9,663 nt of DNA. Origin: Intrasporangiaceae bacterium (GTDB lineage: Bacteria > Actinomycetota > Actinomycetes > Actinomycetales > Dermatophilaceae). This document shows positions 1 through 6,125 of this stretch, piece after piece. The notes below the pieces were generated by a model that did no database searches, had not been told where the DNA came from, and saw only the letters and a program-made list of their open reading frames with translations. How positions within the stretch are numbered: position 1 is the first letter of the stretch; every line of letters starts with the position of its first letter. The stretch covers positions 1 to 9,663 of the forward strand of contig JAAYSB010000224.1 in assembly GCA_012518475.1 (NCBI GenBank). Reading direction: 5' to 3'. The translations under genes were made by a program, and so were the position numbers.

Positions 1-633
1 GCGGGTGGCCGCCTGAGCCGCACCCTCGAAGTAGGCCAGGACCGCTGCGTCGCGGGCCTCCGCACCCTCCGTGGTCGGGGCGTCGAGGTCGAGCGCTGCG
101 TGCGCGGCGGACTCCGCGGGGCCGCCGGGGATCTCGACCGGTCCGAGCAGGTGGATCCACCGGGGGTCCTGCCATCCGGGGCGCTTCGCGAGCTCCTGGA
201 CGAGGGCCTCCTCCCGTCCTGCGAGGCGGGCCAGGCAGGCCTCGACGGCAGCCCGGTCGGAGAACGCGTGCAGCCGCTCGGTCCGCGTCCTCAGCTCACC
301 CGCGGACTGGGCGCCGCGCAGGAGCAGGACGGTGAGCAGTGCGTGCTCGTCCCGGTCCAGCCGGAGAACCTCGTCGAGGGTCTGGTGGAACTTGCGGACC
401 CGACCGCCCTCCCTGACCACACGAATGAGGCCACGAGCCTTGAGGGCACGGGCCGTCTCCTCGACGGTGGACTCGTCATAGGAGACGACGGGGTCGCGGC
501 TCGTGCTCTGGTTGCAGGCAGTGCGCAGCGAGTTGAGGCTGAGCGGATAGCTCGCCGGGACCGTCCGCTGCTTCTCCATGAGGGAGCCGAGCACGCGCTG
601 CTCGGCCGGGTCGAGAACGGGAAGCTCGGTCAC
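1..633 (-). CDS. YceH family (DUF480/UPF0502) winged-helix protein, 3' end cut by the window edge
   Basis: The visible 211 residues begin with a GTG start and run in frame to the window edge with no stop. The N-terminal half carries the family signature: LDPAEQRVLGSLMEKQ (residues 7-22), YPLSLNSLRTACNQ (29-42), then SRDPVVSYDE (45-54). This is the typical first winged helix of YceH proteins. A second helix-rich domain follows (about 90-165, with RDEHALLTVLLLRGAQSAGE at 93-112). Family members are usually a little over 200 residues, so only a few C-terminal residues are probably missing. The GTG start is supported by a clean GGAGGA at 641-646, 7 nt upstream. It starts 15 nt after the glpD stop, so it is probably the last or a late gene of the glpK-glpD operon. 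The molecular role of the family is not established; DNA binding is inferred from the winged-helix fold. No membrane segment or signal peptide is seen. Confidence 0.88.
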   Translation of the reverse strand, partial: MTELPVLDPAEQRVLGSLMEKQRTVPASYPLSLNSLRTACNQSTSRDPVVSYDESTVEETARALKARGLIRVVREGGRVRKFHQTLDEVLRLDRDEHALLTVLLLRGAQSAGELRTRTERLHAFSDRAAVEACLARLAGREEALVQELAKRPGWQDPRWIHLLGPVEIPGGPAESAAHAALDLDAPTTEGAEARDAAVLAYFEGAAQAATR

Positions 634-648
634 GGCGGTCTCCTCCGG

Positions 649-2394
649 TCAGCTCAAAGTGGTCTCGCGGACCGCCGAGCGGGCCTGGTTGCTCGACTCG
701 TCGTCAGGCATCGTCTGGCTCGACATCTCGGCCTCGACTCGGCGGCGGTAGAGGTCGATCTCGTACTGGATCCGGTCCTCGTCCCAGCCGAGGATGGGCG
801 CCATGAGCCGGGCGGCTGGCTCAGCGGCGGACAGGCCACGATCGCGGGCCTCGATCGAGATCCGGGTGCGCCGGGTCAGGGCGTCGGTGAGGTGGAGAGC
901 CCCCTCGCAGGCGGCCGCATAGACGATCTCCGCCTTGAGGTGGGACTCACCGCCCGGGAGCAGCTCGCCGAGGGTGGGGTCGACCGCGATGAGAGCGAGG
1001 AGCTCCTTGACGAGGGTGCCGTAGCGCTCGAGCAGGTTCTCGATGTCGAGGAGGTCGACGTCGCTCCCGCGCGCGAGGATGTGCGGACGCTCGCTCAGCC
1101 ACTCCCAGCCGATCGCGCCGGCGAGGGGCACTGTCTCGGTGATGGCCTCGGGCATGTCCTTGCCGAGGTCGGCCAGGGCCAGGTCGAGGGCGTCCTTGGC
1201 CATGACGCGGTAGGTCGTGTACTTCCCGCCGGCGACGAGGACGAGTCCGGGGACGGGACTGGCGACGACGTGCTCTCGGGAGATCTTCGTCGTCGCCTCC
1301 ACCCCGTCCGGCGCGTCACGCTCGAGATCGGACGGCGCGATGAGGGGGCGCAGCCCGACGAACACACCGTCGATATCGTCCCGGGACAGCGGCGTCACGA
1401 GGACCTCGTTGACCGTATCGAGCAGATAGTCGATGTCGGCGGAGGTCGCCGACGGGTGCTGCCGGTCGTACTTCCAGGGGGTGTCGGTCGTCCCGATGAT
1501 CCAGTGGTCGTCCCAGGGGATGATGAAGAGGACGGACTTCGAGGTGCGCAGGATGACCCCGGTCTGGGAGTCGATCCGGTCCTTGGGGACGACGAGATGG
1601 ACGCCCTTGCTCGCAGCCACCTGGAGCGGGCCGTCCTCGCCGAGCATGGCCTGGATCTCGTCGGTCCACACGCCGGTCGCCGAGATGACGTGCTTGGCGC
1701 GGATCGTCACGCGCCCCGCCGGGTCGCTGGCAGGAACGGTGTCGTCGACGGCGACCACCCCGACGACCCGACCGTCGTCGTCGCGGATCAGCTCCTCGGC
1801 CTTGACCCGGTTGGCGACGTGAGCGCCGTGCTGGGCGGCGGTCCGGACGAGCTCGAGAACGAAGCGTGCGTCGTCGACCTGGGCGTCGTAGTACTGGATC
1901 GCCCCGGAGAGCACCGACGGCTTGAGGCTCGGCATGAGCTGGAGCGCATTCTTCTTGCGCAGGTGCCGGTGCCGGGGCATACCGCCGGTCTGCCGGACGC
2001 CGAACGCCAGGCCGTCATAGAGCGCGATGCCGGACCCGACGTAGAAGCGCTCCCACGCGGGCTTGGAGAGCGGATACATGAACGGCACCGGCCGCACCAG
2101 ATGTGGAGCGACCTTCGTCAGCAGGAGTCCGCGTTCCTGGAGCGCCTCATGGACGAGCCCGAAGTCGAGCATCTCGAGATAGCGCAGCCCCCCGTGGATG
2201 AGCTTGCTCGAGCGGGACGAGGTGCCGCTCGAGTAGTCCCGGGCCTCGATGAGTCCGGTCGACAGGCCCCGCGTCACGGCATCGAGGGCGATCCCGCCAC
2301 CGACGACGCCACCGCCGATGACGAGGACGTCCAGGGGCTCATCCGAGGTCATCCGCTCGATCGCGGCGGCCCGGGAGTGCAGGTTGAGAGTCAT
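649..2394 (-). CDS. glpD: Aerobic glycerol-3-phosphate dehydrogenase (FAD-dependent)
   Basis: Oxidises sn-glycerol 3-phosphate to dihydroxyacetone phosphate, passing electrons through FAD to quinone at the inner face of the membrane. The 581-aa protein has the expected family length. The N-terminal FAD-binding fold shows VLVIGGGVVGGGIALDAVTR (residues 23-42) with an acidic residue, E50, ending the second strand. The GlpD hallmark SSGTSSRSSKLIHGGLRYLE follows at 55-74. Further conserved blocks are YYDAQVDDARF (168-178), SATGVWTD (238-245), GTTDTPW (301-307), FVGLRPLI (345-352) and VAGGKYTTYR (387-396). The C-terminal DAO_C-type helical domain covers roughly 400-555, and the last 25 residues are a polar tail. 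The start lies 28 nt after the glpK stop. GAGGGA at 2406-2411 is a plausible but slightly distant ribosome binding site (11 nt). The gene order argues for co-transcription with glpK, so one promoter would serve both steps of glycerol catabolism. Confidence 0.96.
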   Translation of the reverse strand: MTLNLHSRAAAIERMTSDEPLDVLVIGGGVVGGGIALDAVTRGLSTGLIEARDYSSGTSSRSSKLIHGGLRYLEMLDFGLVHEALQERGLLLTKVAPHLVRPVPFMYPLSKPAWERFYVGSGIALYDGLAFGVRQTGGMPRHRHLRKKNALQLMPSLKPSVLSGAIQYYDAQVDDARFVLELVRTAAQHGAHVANRVKAEELIRDDDGRVVGVVAVDDTVPASDPAGRVTIRAKHVISATGVWTDEIQAMLGEDGPLQVAASKGVHLVVPKDRIDSQTGVILRTSKSVLFIIPWDDHWIIGTTDTPWKYDRQHPSATSADIDYLLDTVNEVLVTPLSRDDIDGVFVGLRPLIAPSDLERDAPDGVEATTKISREHVVASPVPGLVLVAGGKYTTYRVMAKDALDLALADLGKDMPEAITETVPLAGAIGWEWLSERPHILARGSDVDLLDIENLLERYGTLVKELLALIAVDPTLGELLPGGESHLKAEIVYAAACEGALHLTDALTRRTRISIEARDRGLSAAEPAARLMAPILGWDEDRIQYEIDLYRRRVEAEMSSQTMPDDESSNQARSAVRETTLS

Positions 2395-2422
2395 GTCCGT
2401 GTCGTTCCCTCACGCGCGTCCA

Positions 2423-3949
2423 CTAGTCCACGTCCACCCAGTCCAAGGTCCGTTCGACCGCCTTGCGCCAGCCGGCATACCCGGTCCGGCGCTGCTCGTC
2501 GGTCCAGGTCGGCTCCCAGCGGCGGTCCTCGTTCCAGTTGGCGACGAGGTCGTCGGTGCCGGACCAGACCCCGGTCGCGAGGCCGGCGGCGTAGGCGGCG
2601 CCCAAGGCGGTCGTCTCCGCGACCACCGGCTTGCTCACCGGGACGTCGAGGATGTCCGCCTGCAGCTGCATACACAGTCCATTGGCGGTCACCCCGCCGT
2701 CGACGCGAAGGACGTCGAGGTCGATCGATCCGCCGGAGGCCTCGACGTCCTTGATCATCGCGTCGGCGACGTCCTTGGTCTGATAGCAGATGGCCTCGAG
2801 AGTGGCCCGGGCGAGGTGGGCGTTCGTGTTGAACCGGGACATCCCGACGATCGCGCCGCGGGCGTCGCTGCGCCAGTAGGGGGCGAAGAGCCCGGAGAAG
2901 GCCGGGACGAAGTACATGCCCCCGGTGTCCTCGACGCTGCGTGCCAGCGTCTCGATCTCACTGGCGCCGCTGATGATGCCGAGCTGGTCACGTAGCCACT
3001 GGACGGCGGAGCCGGTGACGGCGATCGAGCCCTCGAGCGCATACACCGGCGCCTCGTCCCCGAGCTGGTAGGCGACCGTCGTGAGCAGGCCGTGCTCGCT
3101 GCGGACGATCTCCGTCCCGGTGTTCATGAGCATGAAGTTGCCGGTGCCGTAGGTGTTCTTGGCCATGCCGGGTGTGAAGCAGGCCTGACCGACGGTGGCA
3201 GCCTGCTGGTCCCCGAGGACTCCGGTGATCGGGACATCCGTGCCGCGTACTGCGGTGGTCGTGCCGTAGGCCTCCGGGTCGCTGCTCGGCACGATCGTGG
3301 GGAGCATCTCGCGTGGGACGCCGAAGAAGCCGAGCAGCTCGTCGTCCCAGTCGAGGGTGCGCAGGTCCATGAGCATCGTCCGACTTGCGTTCGTCACGTC
3401 GGTGACGTGTCGGCCACCGTCGGGGCCCCCGGTGAGGTTCCACACCACCCACGTGTCCGGGGTGCCGAAGAGGGCGTCACCGCGCTGCGAGGCCTCGCGG
3501 ACCCCGTCGACGTTCTCGAGGATCCACTGGACCTTGCCCGCAGAGAAGTACGGCGCCGGGGGCAGTCCCGCCTTCTCGCGGATGACGTCGCCGCGGCCGT
3601 CCCCGTCGAGGGCCTTGGCGATCGAGTCGGTCCGGGTGTCCTGCCAGACGATCGCGTTGTACAGCGGCCGGCCCGTCGCCCGGTCCCACACGATCGCGGT
3701 CTCGCGCTGGTTCGTGATGCCGATCGCGGCAAGGTCCGTGGCGGAGAGCCGGGCCGCTGTCAGCGCCGACTGGATGACCGTCTGGGTCCGTTCCCAGATC
3801 TCCTGGGGGTTGTGCTCCACCCAACCAGCCCGAGGGAGGATCTGTTCGTGCTCGAGCTGGTGGCGCGCCACCTCTCGGCCGCCCTGGTCGAAGACCATGA
3901 ACCGGGTGCTCGTCGTGCCCTGGTCAACGGCGCCCACGAAGTCAGCCAT
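2423..3949 (-). CDS. glpK: Glycerol kinase
   Basis: Phosphorylates glycerol with ATP to glycerol 3-phosphate in the cytoplasm, the first step of glycerol use. The 508-aa length matches the FGGY-kinase family. Visible motifs are AVDQGTTSTR (residues 7-16, ATP phosphate loop), ITNQRET (78-84), NAIVWQDTRT (98-107, glycerol pocket), GVLGDQQAA (243-251, with D247 the expected catalytic base), MAKNTYGTGNFML (262-274), GSIAVTGSAVQWLRD (307-321) and LRVDGGVTANGLCMQLQADI (414-433, adenosine site). I chose the ATG at 3949 because the kinase fold begins three residues later. A longer frame starting at 4018 would add 23 residues that are unlike GlpK and would cross the promoter-like element. No Shine-Dalgarno is visible, but TAGGCT sits 7 nt before the ATG, suggesting a leaderless mRNA. 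It heads the glpK-glpD-yceH operon. No glycerol facilitator gene (glpF) lies directly upstream, where the divergent maoC-type gene begins. Confidence 0.96.
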   Translation of the reverse strand: MADFVGAVDQGTTSTRFMVFDQGGREVARHQLEHEQILPRAGWVEHNPQEIWERTQTVIQSALTAARLSATDLAAIGITNQRETAIVWDRATGRPLYNAIVWQDTRTDSIAKALDGDGRGDVIREKAGLPPAPYFSAGKVQWILENVDGVREASQRGDALFGTPDTWVVWNLTGGPDGGRHVTDVTNASRTMLMDLRTLDWDDELLGFFGVPREMLPTIVPSSDPEAYGTTTAVRGTDVPITGVLGDQQAATVGQACFTPGMAKNTYGTGNFMLMNTGTEIVRSEHGLLTTVAYQLGDEAPVYALEGSIAVTGSAVQWLRDQLGIISGASEIETLARSVEDTGGMYFVPAFSGLFAPYWRSDARGAIVGMSRFNTNAHLARATLEAICYQTKDVADAMIKDVEASGGSIDLDVLRVDGGVTANGLCMQLQADILDVPVSKPVVAETTALGAAYAAGLATGVWSGTDDLVANWNEDRRWEPTWTDEQRRTGYAGWRKAVERTLDWVDVD

Positions 3950-3956
3950 ACTCGTC

Positions 3957-3962
3957 AGCCTA
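3957..3962 (-). promoter_or_regulatory. Putative -10 element of a leaderless glpK promoter
   Basis: Read on the minus strand the hexamer is TAGGCT, a match to the actinobacterial -10 consensus TANNNT. It is followed by 7 nt (GACGAGT) and then the glpK ATG. That spacing would place the transcription start at, or within a base of, the A of ATG. No convincing -35 hexamer is visible at the usual distance, which is common in high-GC actinobacteria. This is the best of five similar elements in the window. Confidence 0.55.
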
Positions 3963-4012
3963 GTCGCCGACCCCGTGCCGGACCGGGGCAAGCCGGGAGC
4001 ACGCGTGAGCAA

Positions 4013-4035
4013 CCGCATACGCCCTCCGCGTGCGG
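4013..4035. promoter_or_regulatory. Imperfect inverted repeat in the glpK / maoC-type divergent region
   Basis: CCGC (4013-4016) and ACGC (4019-4022) pair with GCGT (4028-4031) and GCGG (4032-4035) around a CCTCC loop, with AT bulged on the left. The repeat ends 30 bp before the start of the maoC-type gene, where a repressor could sit across the -35 region. It is also about 64-86 bp upstream of the glpK start. An 8-bp palindrome, CACGCGTG, lies close by at 4000-4007. Either could be an operator, but in DNA this GC-rich short palindromes are frequent and I cannot name a regulator. Confidence 0.25.
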
Positions 4036-4053
4036 GTGGGTATCCGGGCCGGG
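4034..4053 (+). promoter_or_regulatory. G-quadruplex motif directly upstream of the maoC-type gene's -10-like element
   Basis: Four GGG runs lie on the plus (non-template) strand at 4034-4036, 4038-4040, 4046-4048 and 4051-4053. The loops are 1, 5 and 2 nt, which meets the standard G3-N1-7 definition. The motif ends on the base immediately before CAGGAT, the -10-like element of the downstream gene, so it would occupy the spacer and -35 region of that promoter. Whether it folds in vivo is unknown. G-run motifs are expected fairly often in high-GC genomes. Confidence 0.4.
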
Positions 4054-4059
4054 CAGGAT
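4054..4059 (+). promoter_or_regulatory. Putative -10-like element or weak ribosome binding site of the maoC-type gene
   Basis: CAGGAT is followed by 6 nt (GGGCCC) and the ATG at 4066. As a -10 it fits [T/C]ANNNT at the leaderless distance, although C replaces the usual first T. The same bases include AGGA at 4055-4058, 7 nt before the ATG, which could instead act as a weak Shine-Dalgarno. The sequence alone does not decide between these readings. Confidence 0.35.
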
Positions 4060-4065
4060 GGGCCC

Positions 4066-5130
4066 ATGACGACGGAGCGCAGGAAGACCAACCCGGGCAA
4101 CTACTTCGAGGACTTCTCGGTCGGCCAGGAGCTCATCCACTCCAGCCCCCGCACCGTGACGGCCGGTGACGCAGCGCTGTACACGGCGCTGTACGGCCCG
4201 CGGTTCTCGATCACCTCCGGTGAGACCGTCGCCCGGTCGATGGGGATGGAGCGCATGCCGCTCGACCCGCTCATCGTCTTCCACACCGTGTTCGGCAAGA
4301 CCGTTCCGGAGGTCTCTCTCAACGCGGTCGCCAATCTCGGGTATGCGGCGTGCCGGTTCACCGCACCCGTTTTCGCCGGTGACACGCTTGCCGCGCGCTC
4401 CGAGGTGATCGGCGTCAAGGCGAACCGGGACGGCAAGACCGGAGTCGTCTATGTCCACTCGACCGGCACCAACCAGGACGGCGAGACGGTCCTCGACTAT
4501 GTCCGGTGGGTCATGGTGCGCAAGCGCGACGAGGCGAGCCCGGCGCCGGAGACGGTCATACCCGAGCTCCCGGACGGTGTCGACGCGGCGGATCTCGTTG
4601 TGCCGGAGGGGCTCTCGGGCACCGGGTATGACACCGACCTCGGTGGCAGTCCGTACCTCTGGGACGACTACGAGCCGGGCGAGAAGATCGACCACGTCGA
4701 CGCGATGACGATCGAGGAGGCCGAGCACATGACGGCCACCCGGCTCTGGCACAACACCGCCAAGGTTCACTTCAACCAGCACGTCGAGAAGAACGGCCGG
4801 TTCGGCCGACGGATCGTGTACGGCGGTCACGTCATCTCCATCGCCCGGGCCCTGTCGTTCAACGGGCTCGCGAACGCGGTGACGATCGCGGCGATCAACG
4901 GCGGGACCCACTGCAACCCGACCTTCGCCGGTGACACCGTGTATGCGTGGAGCGAGGTGCTCGACCGGATCGAGCTCCCCGGTCGCACCGACCTCGGTGC
5001 CCTGCGGGTCCGGACCGTGGCGACGACCGACCTTCCCTGCGCCGACTTCCCGCACAAGGGTGCCGACGGTCGCTATCTTCCCGGGGTCGTCCTCGACCTC
5101 GACTACACCGTTCTCATGCCGCGGCGCTGA
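4066..5130 (+). CDS. MaoC-type double-hotdog dehydratase, mesaconyl-CoA hydratase-like
   Basis: A 354-aa protein with two hotdog domains. The N-terminal domain (about 8-155) opens with KTNPGNYFEDFSVGQ (7-21), then PRTVTAGDAALYTALYG (28-44) and GYAACRFTAPVFAGDTLAAR (92-111). The C-terminal domain (about 195-352) has LWHNTAKVHFNQH (227-239), FGRRIVYGGHVISIARALSF (246-265) and THCNPTFAGDTVYAWSEV (281-298). The opening, the two-domain length and the WHNTAKVHFNQH block resemble mesaconyl-CoA hydratase, which interconverts mesaconyl-CoA and beta-methylmalyl-CoA in the ethylmalonyl-CoA and related acyl-CoA pathways. None of that pathway's other enzymes are in the window, so the substrate is inferred. 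The classical R-hydratase D-x-N-P-x-H motif is not intact: the aligned stretch is VHFNQH. I chose the ATG at 4066 because the family's usual N-terminus starts there; a GTG at 4030 would add 12 residues through the promoter region. Probably co-transcribed with the PHP gene 21 nt downstream. Confidence 0.72.
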   Translation: MTTERRKTNPGNYFEDFSVGQELIHSSPRTVTAGDAALYTALYGPRFSITSGETVARSMGMERMPLDPLIVFHTVFGKTVPEVSLNAVANLGYAACRFTAPVFAGDTLAARSEVIGVKANRDGKTGVVYVHSTGTNQDGETVLDYVRWVMVRKRDEASPAPETVIPELPDGVDAADLVVPEGLSGTGYDTDLGGSPYLWDDYEPGEKIDHVDAMTIEEAEHMTATRLWHNTAKVHFNQHVEKNGRFGRRIVYGGHVISIARALSFNGLANAVTIAAINGGTHCNPTFAGDTVYAWSEVLDRIELPGRTDLGALRVRTVATTDLPCADFPHKGADGRYLPGVVLDLDYTVLMPRR

Positions 5131-5151
5131 CGGCCGGCCGGTTGGATCCCG

Positions 5152-6000
5152 ATGCAGATCGACCTGCACACCCACTCCTCGGTCAGTGACGGGACCGAGC
5201 CTCCCGCAGTCGTGATCGCCCAGGCTGCCCGGGCCGGCCTCGACGTCGTCGCCCTCACCGACCACGACACAGTCGGCGGGTGGGACGAGGCCGCCGTTGC
5301 CGCCGAGCATCTCGGCATCGGGCTGGTCCGGGGCATCGAGATCTCCTGCTCGCTCGCCGGACGGAGCATCCACCTGCTCGGCTATCTGACCCGGCCGGAC
5401 GACAACGAGCTCATGGCGGACCTGGCCAGGGCCCGGGACTCGCGGGAGACAAGGATGGACCGGATGGTCGAGCTGCTCGTCGCAGACGGCTTCCCGATCT
5501 CGATCGAGCAGGTGCAGGCCGAGGTCGCCGATGGGGCGACACTCGGGCGGCCGCACCTCGCCGACGCCCTCGTCACCGCAGGGATCGTCGACGACCGCAC
5601 CGAGGCCTTCGACCGCTTCCTGCACCACGAGAGCCCGTACTACGTCACGCACTACGCGCCGGACCCGGTCCGGGCCGTCGAGCTCGTCGTGGCAGCCGGT
5701 GGCGCCGCCGTCCTCGCGCATCCCTACTCCGGGTTGCACGGCCGGACCTCCACCCCGGAGCTCATCGCCGACCTCGCCGCAGTGGGGCTCCTCGGCCTCG
5801 AGGTCGACCACCGCGACCACGACGACGAGGCCCGGCGGGAGCTGCGCGGCCTGGCCGGGGAGCTCGGACTCATCACGACCGGCTCGAGTGACTACCACGG
5901 GCGCGGCAAGCCCAACCTCATCGGGGAGAACCGCACCGACCCCGCGGCACTCGAGGCGATCGTCGACGCGGCGACCGGGACGGCCTACCTGCCGGCCTGA
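5152..6000 (+). CDS. PHP-domain phosphoesterase (RNase AM / nucleoside 3',5'-bisphosphate phosphatase-like)
   Basis: A 282-aa polymerase-and-histidinol-phosphatase domain protein, a metal-dependent phosphoesterase predicted to be cytoplasmic. The metal-ligand motifs are in order: DLHTHSSVSDGT (4-15, H6, H8 and D13), ALTDHDT (34-40, D37 and H38), GIEIS (61-65, E63), H74, then AHPYSG (189-194, H190), EVDHRDHDDE (217-226) and SSDYHG (245-250, D247 and H249). An insertion of about 100 residues between E63 and H190 is typical of the YciV/TrpH branch, characterised members of which include E. coli RNase AM, a 5'-3' exonuclease also active on 3',5'-nucleotide bisphosphates. The specific substrate here is inferred. 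The ATG lies two residues before the first motif, and there is only a weak GGA ribosome-binding match 5 nt upstream. The 21-nt gap after the dehydratase gene suggests one operon. The stop codon is followed at once by a large hairpin. Confidence 0.85.
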   Translation: MQIDLHTHSSVSDGTEPPAVVIAQAARAGLDVVALTDHDTVGGWDEAAVAAEHLGIGLVRGIEISCSLAGRSIHLLGYLTRPDDNELMADLARARDSRETRMDRMVELLVADGFPISIEQVQAEVADGATLGRPHLADALVTAGIVDDRTEAFDRFLHHESPYYVTHYAPDPVRAVELVVAAGGAAVLAHPYSGLHGRTSTPELIADLAAVGLLGLEVDHRDHDDEARRELRGLAGELGLITTGSSDYHGRGKPNLIGENRTDPAALEAIVDAATGTAYLPA

Positions 6001-6064
6001 CTCTCCGCGGGTGGAGGTGTGCGGCGTCGCTGGGGTGACCTGGCATACCTCCATCCGGGGAGGG
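6001..6064 (+). terminator. 64-nt near-perfect hairpin immediately after the PHP gene stop
   Basis: The 5' arm is 6001-6030, the loop UGGG is 6031-6034, and the 3' arm is 6035-6064. Of 30 facing positions, 22 are Watson-Crick pairs, 5 are G.U pairs and 3 are mismatches (6007/6058, 6023/6042 and 6025/6040). The core is 15 uninterrupted pairs, 6008-6022 with 6043-6057. All five wobbles are G facing T on the plus strand; in minus-strand RNA they would be A facing C and would not pair. The structure therefore belongs to the rightward transcript. It starts on the first base after TGA. No U-tract follows, only a G-rich stretch. This fits the U-less hairpin terminators described in actinobacteria, though an RNA-stabilising or regulatory role is possible. 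Confidence 0.75.
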
Positions 6065-6074
6065 GCTGGGTGGG
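6057..6074 (+). promoter_or_regulatory. Short-loop G-quadruplex motif overlapping the terminator 3' arm
   Basis: G-runs lie at 6057-6060, 6062-6065, 6068-6070 and 6072-6074, with loops A, CT and T. Loops of 1, 2 and 1 nt are the type that generally gives very stable quadruplexes. The first two runs are also the 3' strand of the outer part of the hairpin at 6001-6064. The outer stem and the quadruplex therefore exclude each other, while the 15-bp core stem leaves at least three Gs in every run free. It lies 52-69 nt upstream of purU on the same strand. Confidence 0.5.
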
Positions 6075-6099
6075 TGGTGCTGAGACGCAGTTGGTGAGC

Positions 6100-6116
6100 G
6101 GCGCATACCGGCGCAT
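6100..6116 (+). repeat. Direct repeat GGCGCAT x2, 10 bp apart, at the purU promoter
   Basis: GGCGCAT occurs at 6100-6106 and again at 6110-6116, one helical turn apart. The second copy runs into CATGCT, the -10-like element of purU. The arrangement could be a tandem operator half-site. It is short enough to be chance, and no regulator is identifiable from it. Confidence 0.25.
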
Positions 6117-6119
6117 GCT
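6114..6119 (+). promoter_or_regulatory. Putative -10-like element of a leaderless purU promoter
   Basis: CATGCT is followed by 6 nt (TGTCGT) and the purU ATG at 6126. It fits [T/C]ANNNT at the leaderless distance, with C for the usual first T. No Shine-Dalgarno is visible upstream of purU, which supports this reading. No clear -35 hexamer is seen. Confidence 0.4.
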
Positions 6120-6125
6120 TGTCGT

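Noticed and set aside
100..2754. An 884-codon open frame on the plus strand
   Set aside because: It lies antisense to yceH, glpD and part of glpK, which have clear family motifs. Its product is low-complexity and matches nothing I know. Long antisense frames are a normal by-product of GC-rich third codon positions.
3950..4018. Longer glpK start at 4018
   Set aside because: The added 23 residues are unlike GlpK and would translate through the TAGGCT element. Known kinases begin close to the chosen ATG.
3955..6054. A 699-codon open frame on the minus strand
   Set aside because: It is antisense to the maoC-type and PHP genes, has biased low-complexity composition and no recognisable domain. 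It is the same codon-bias artefact.
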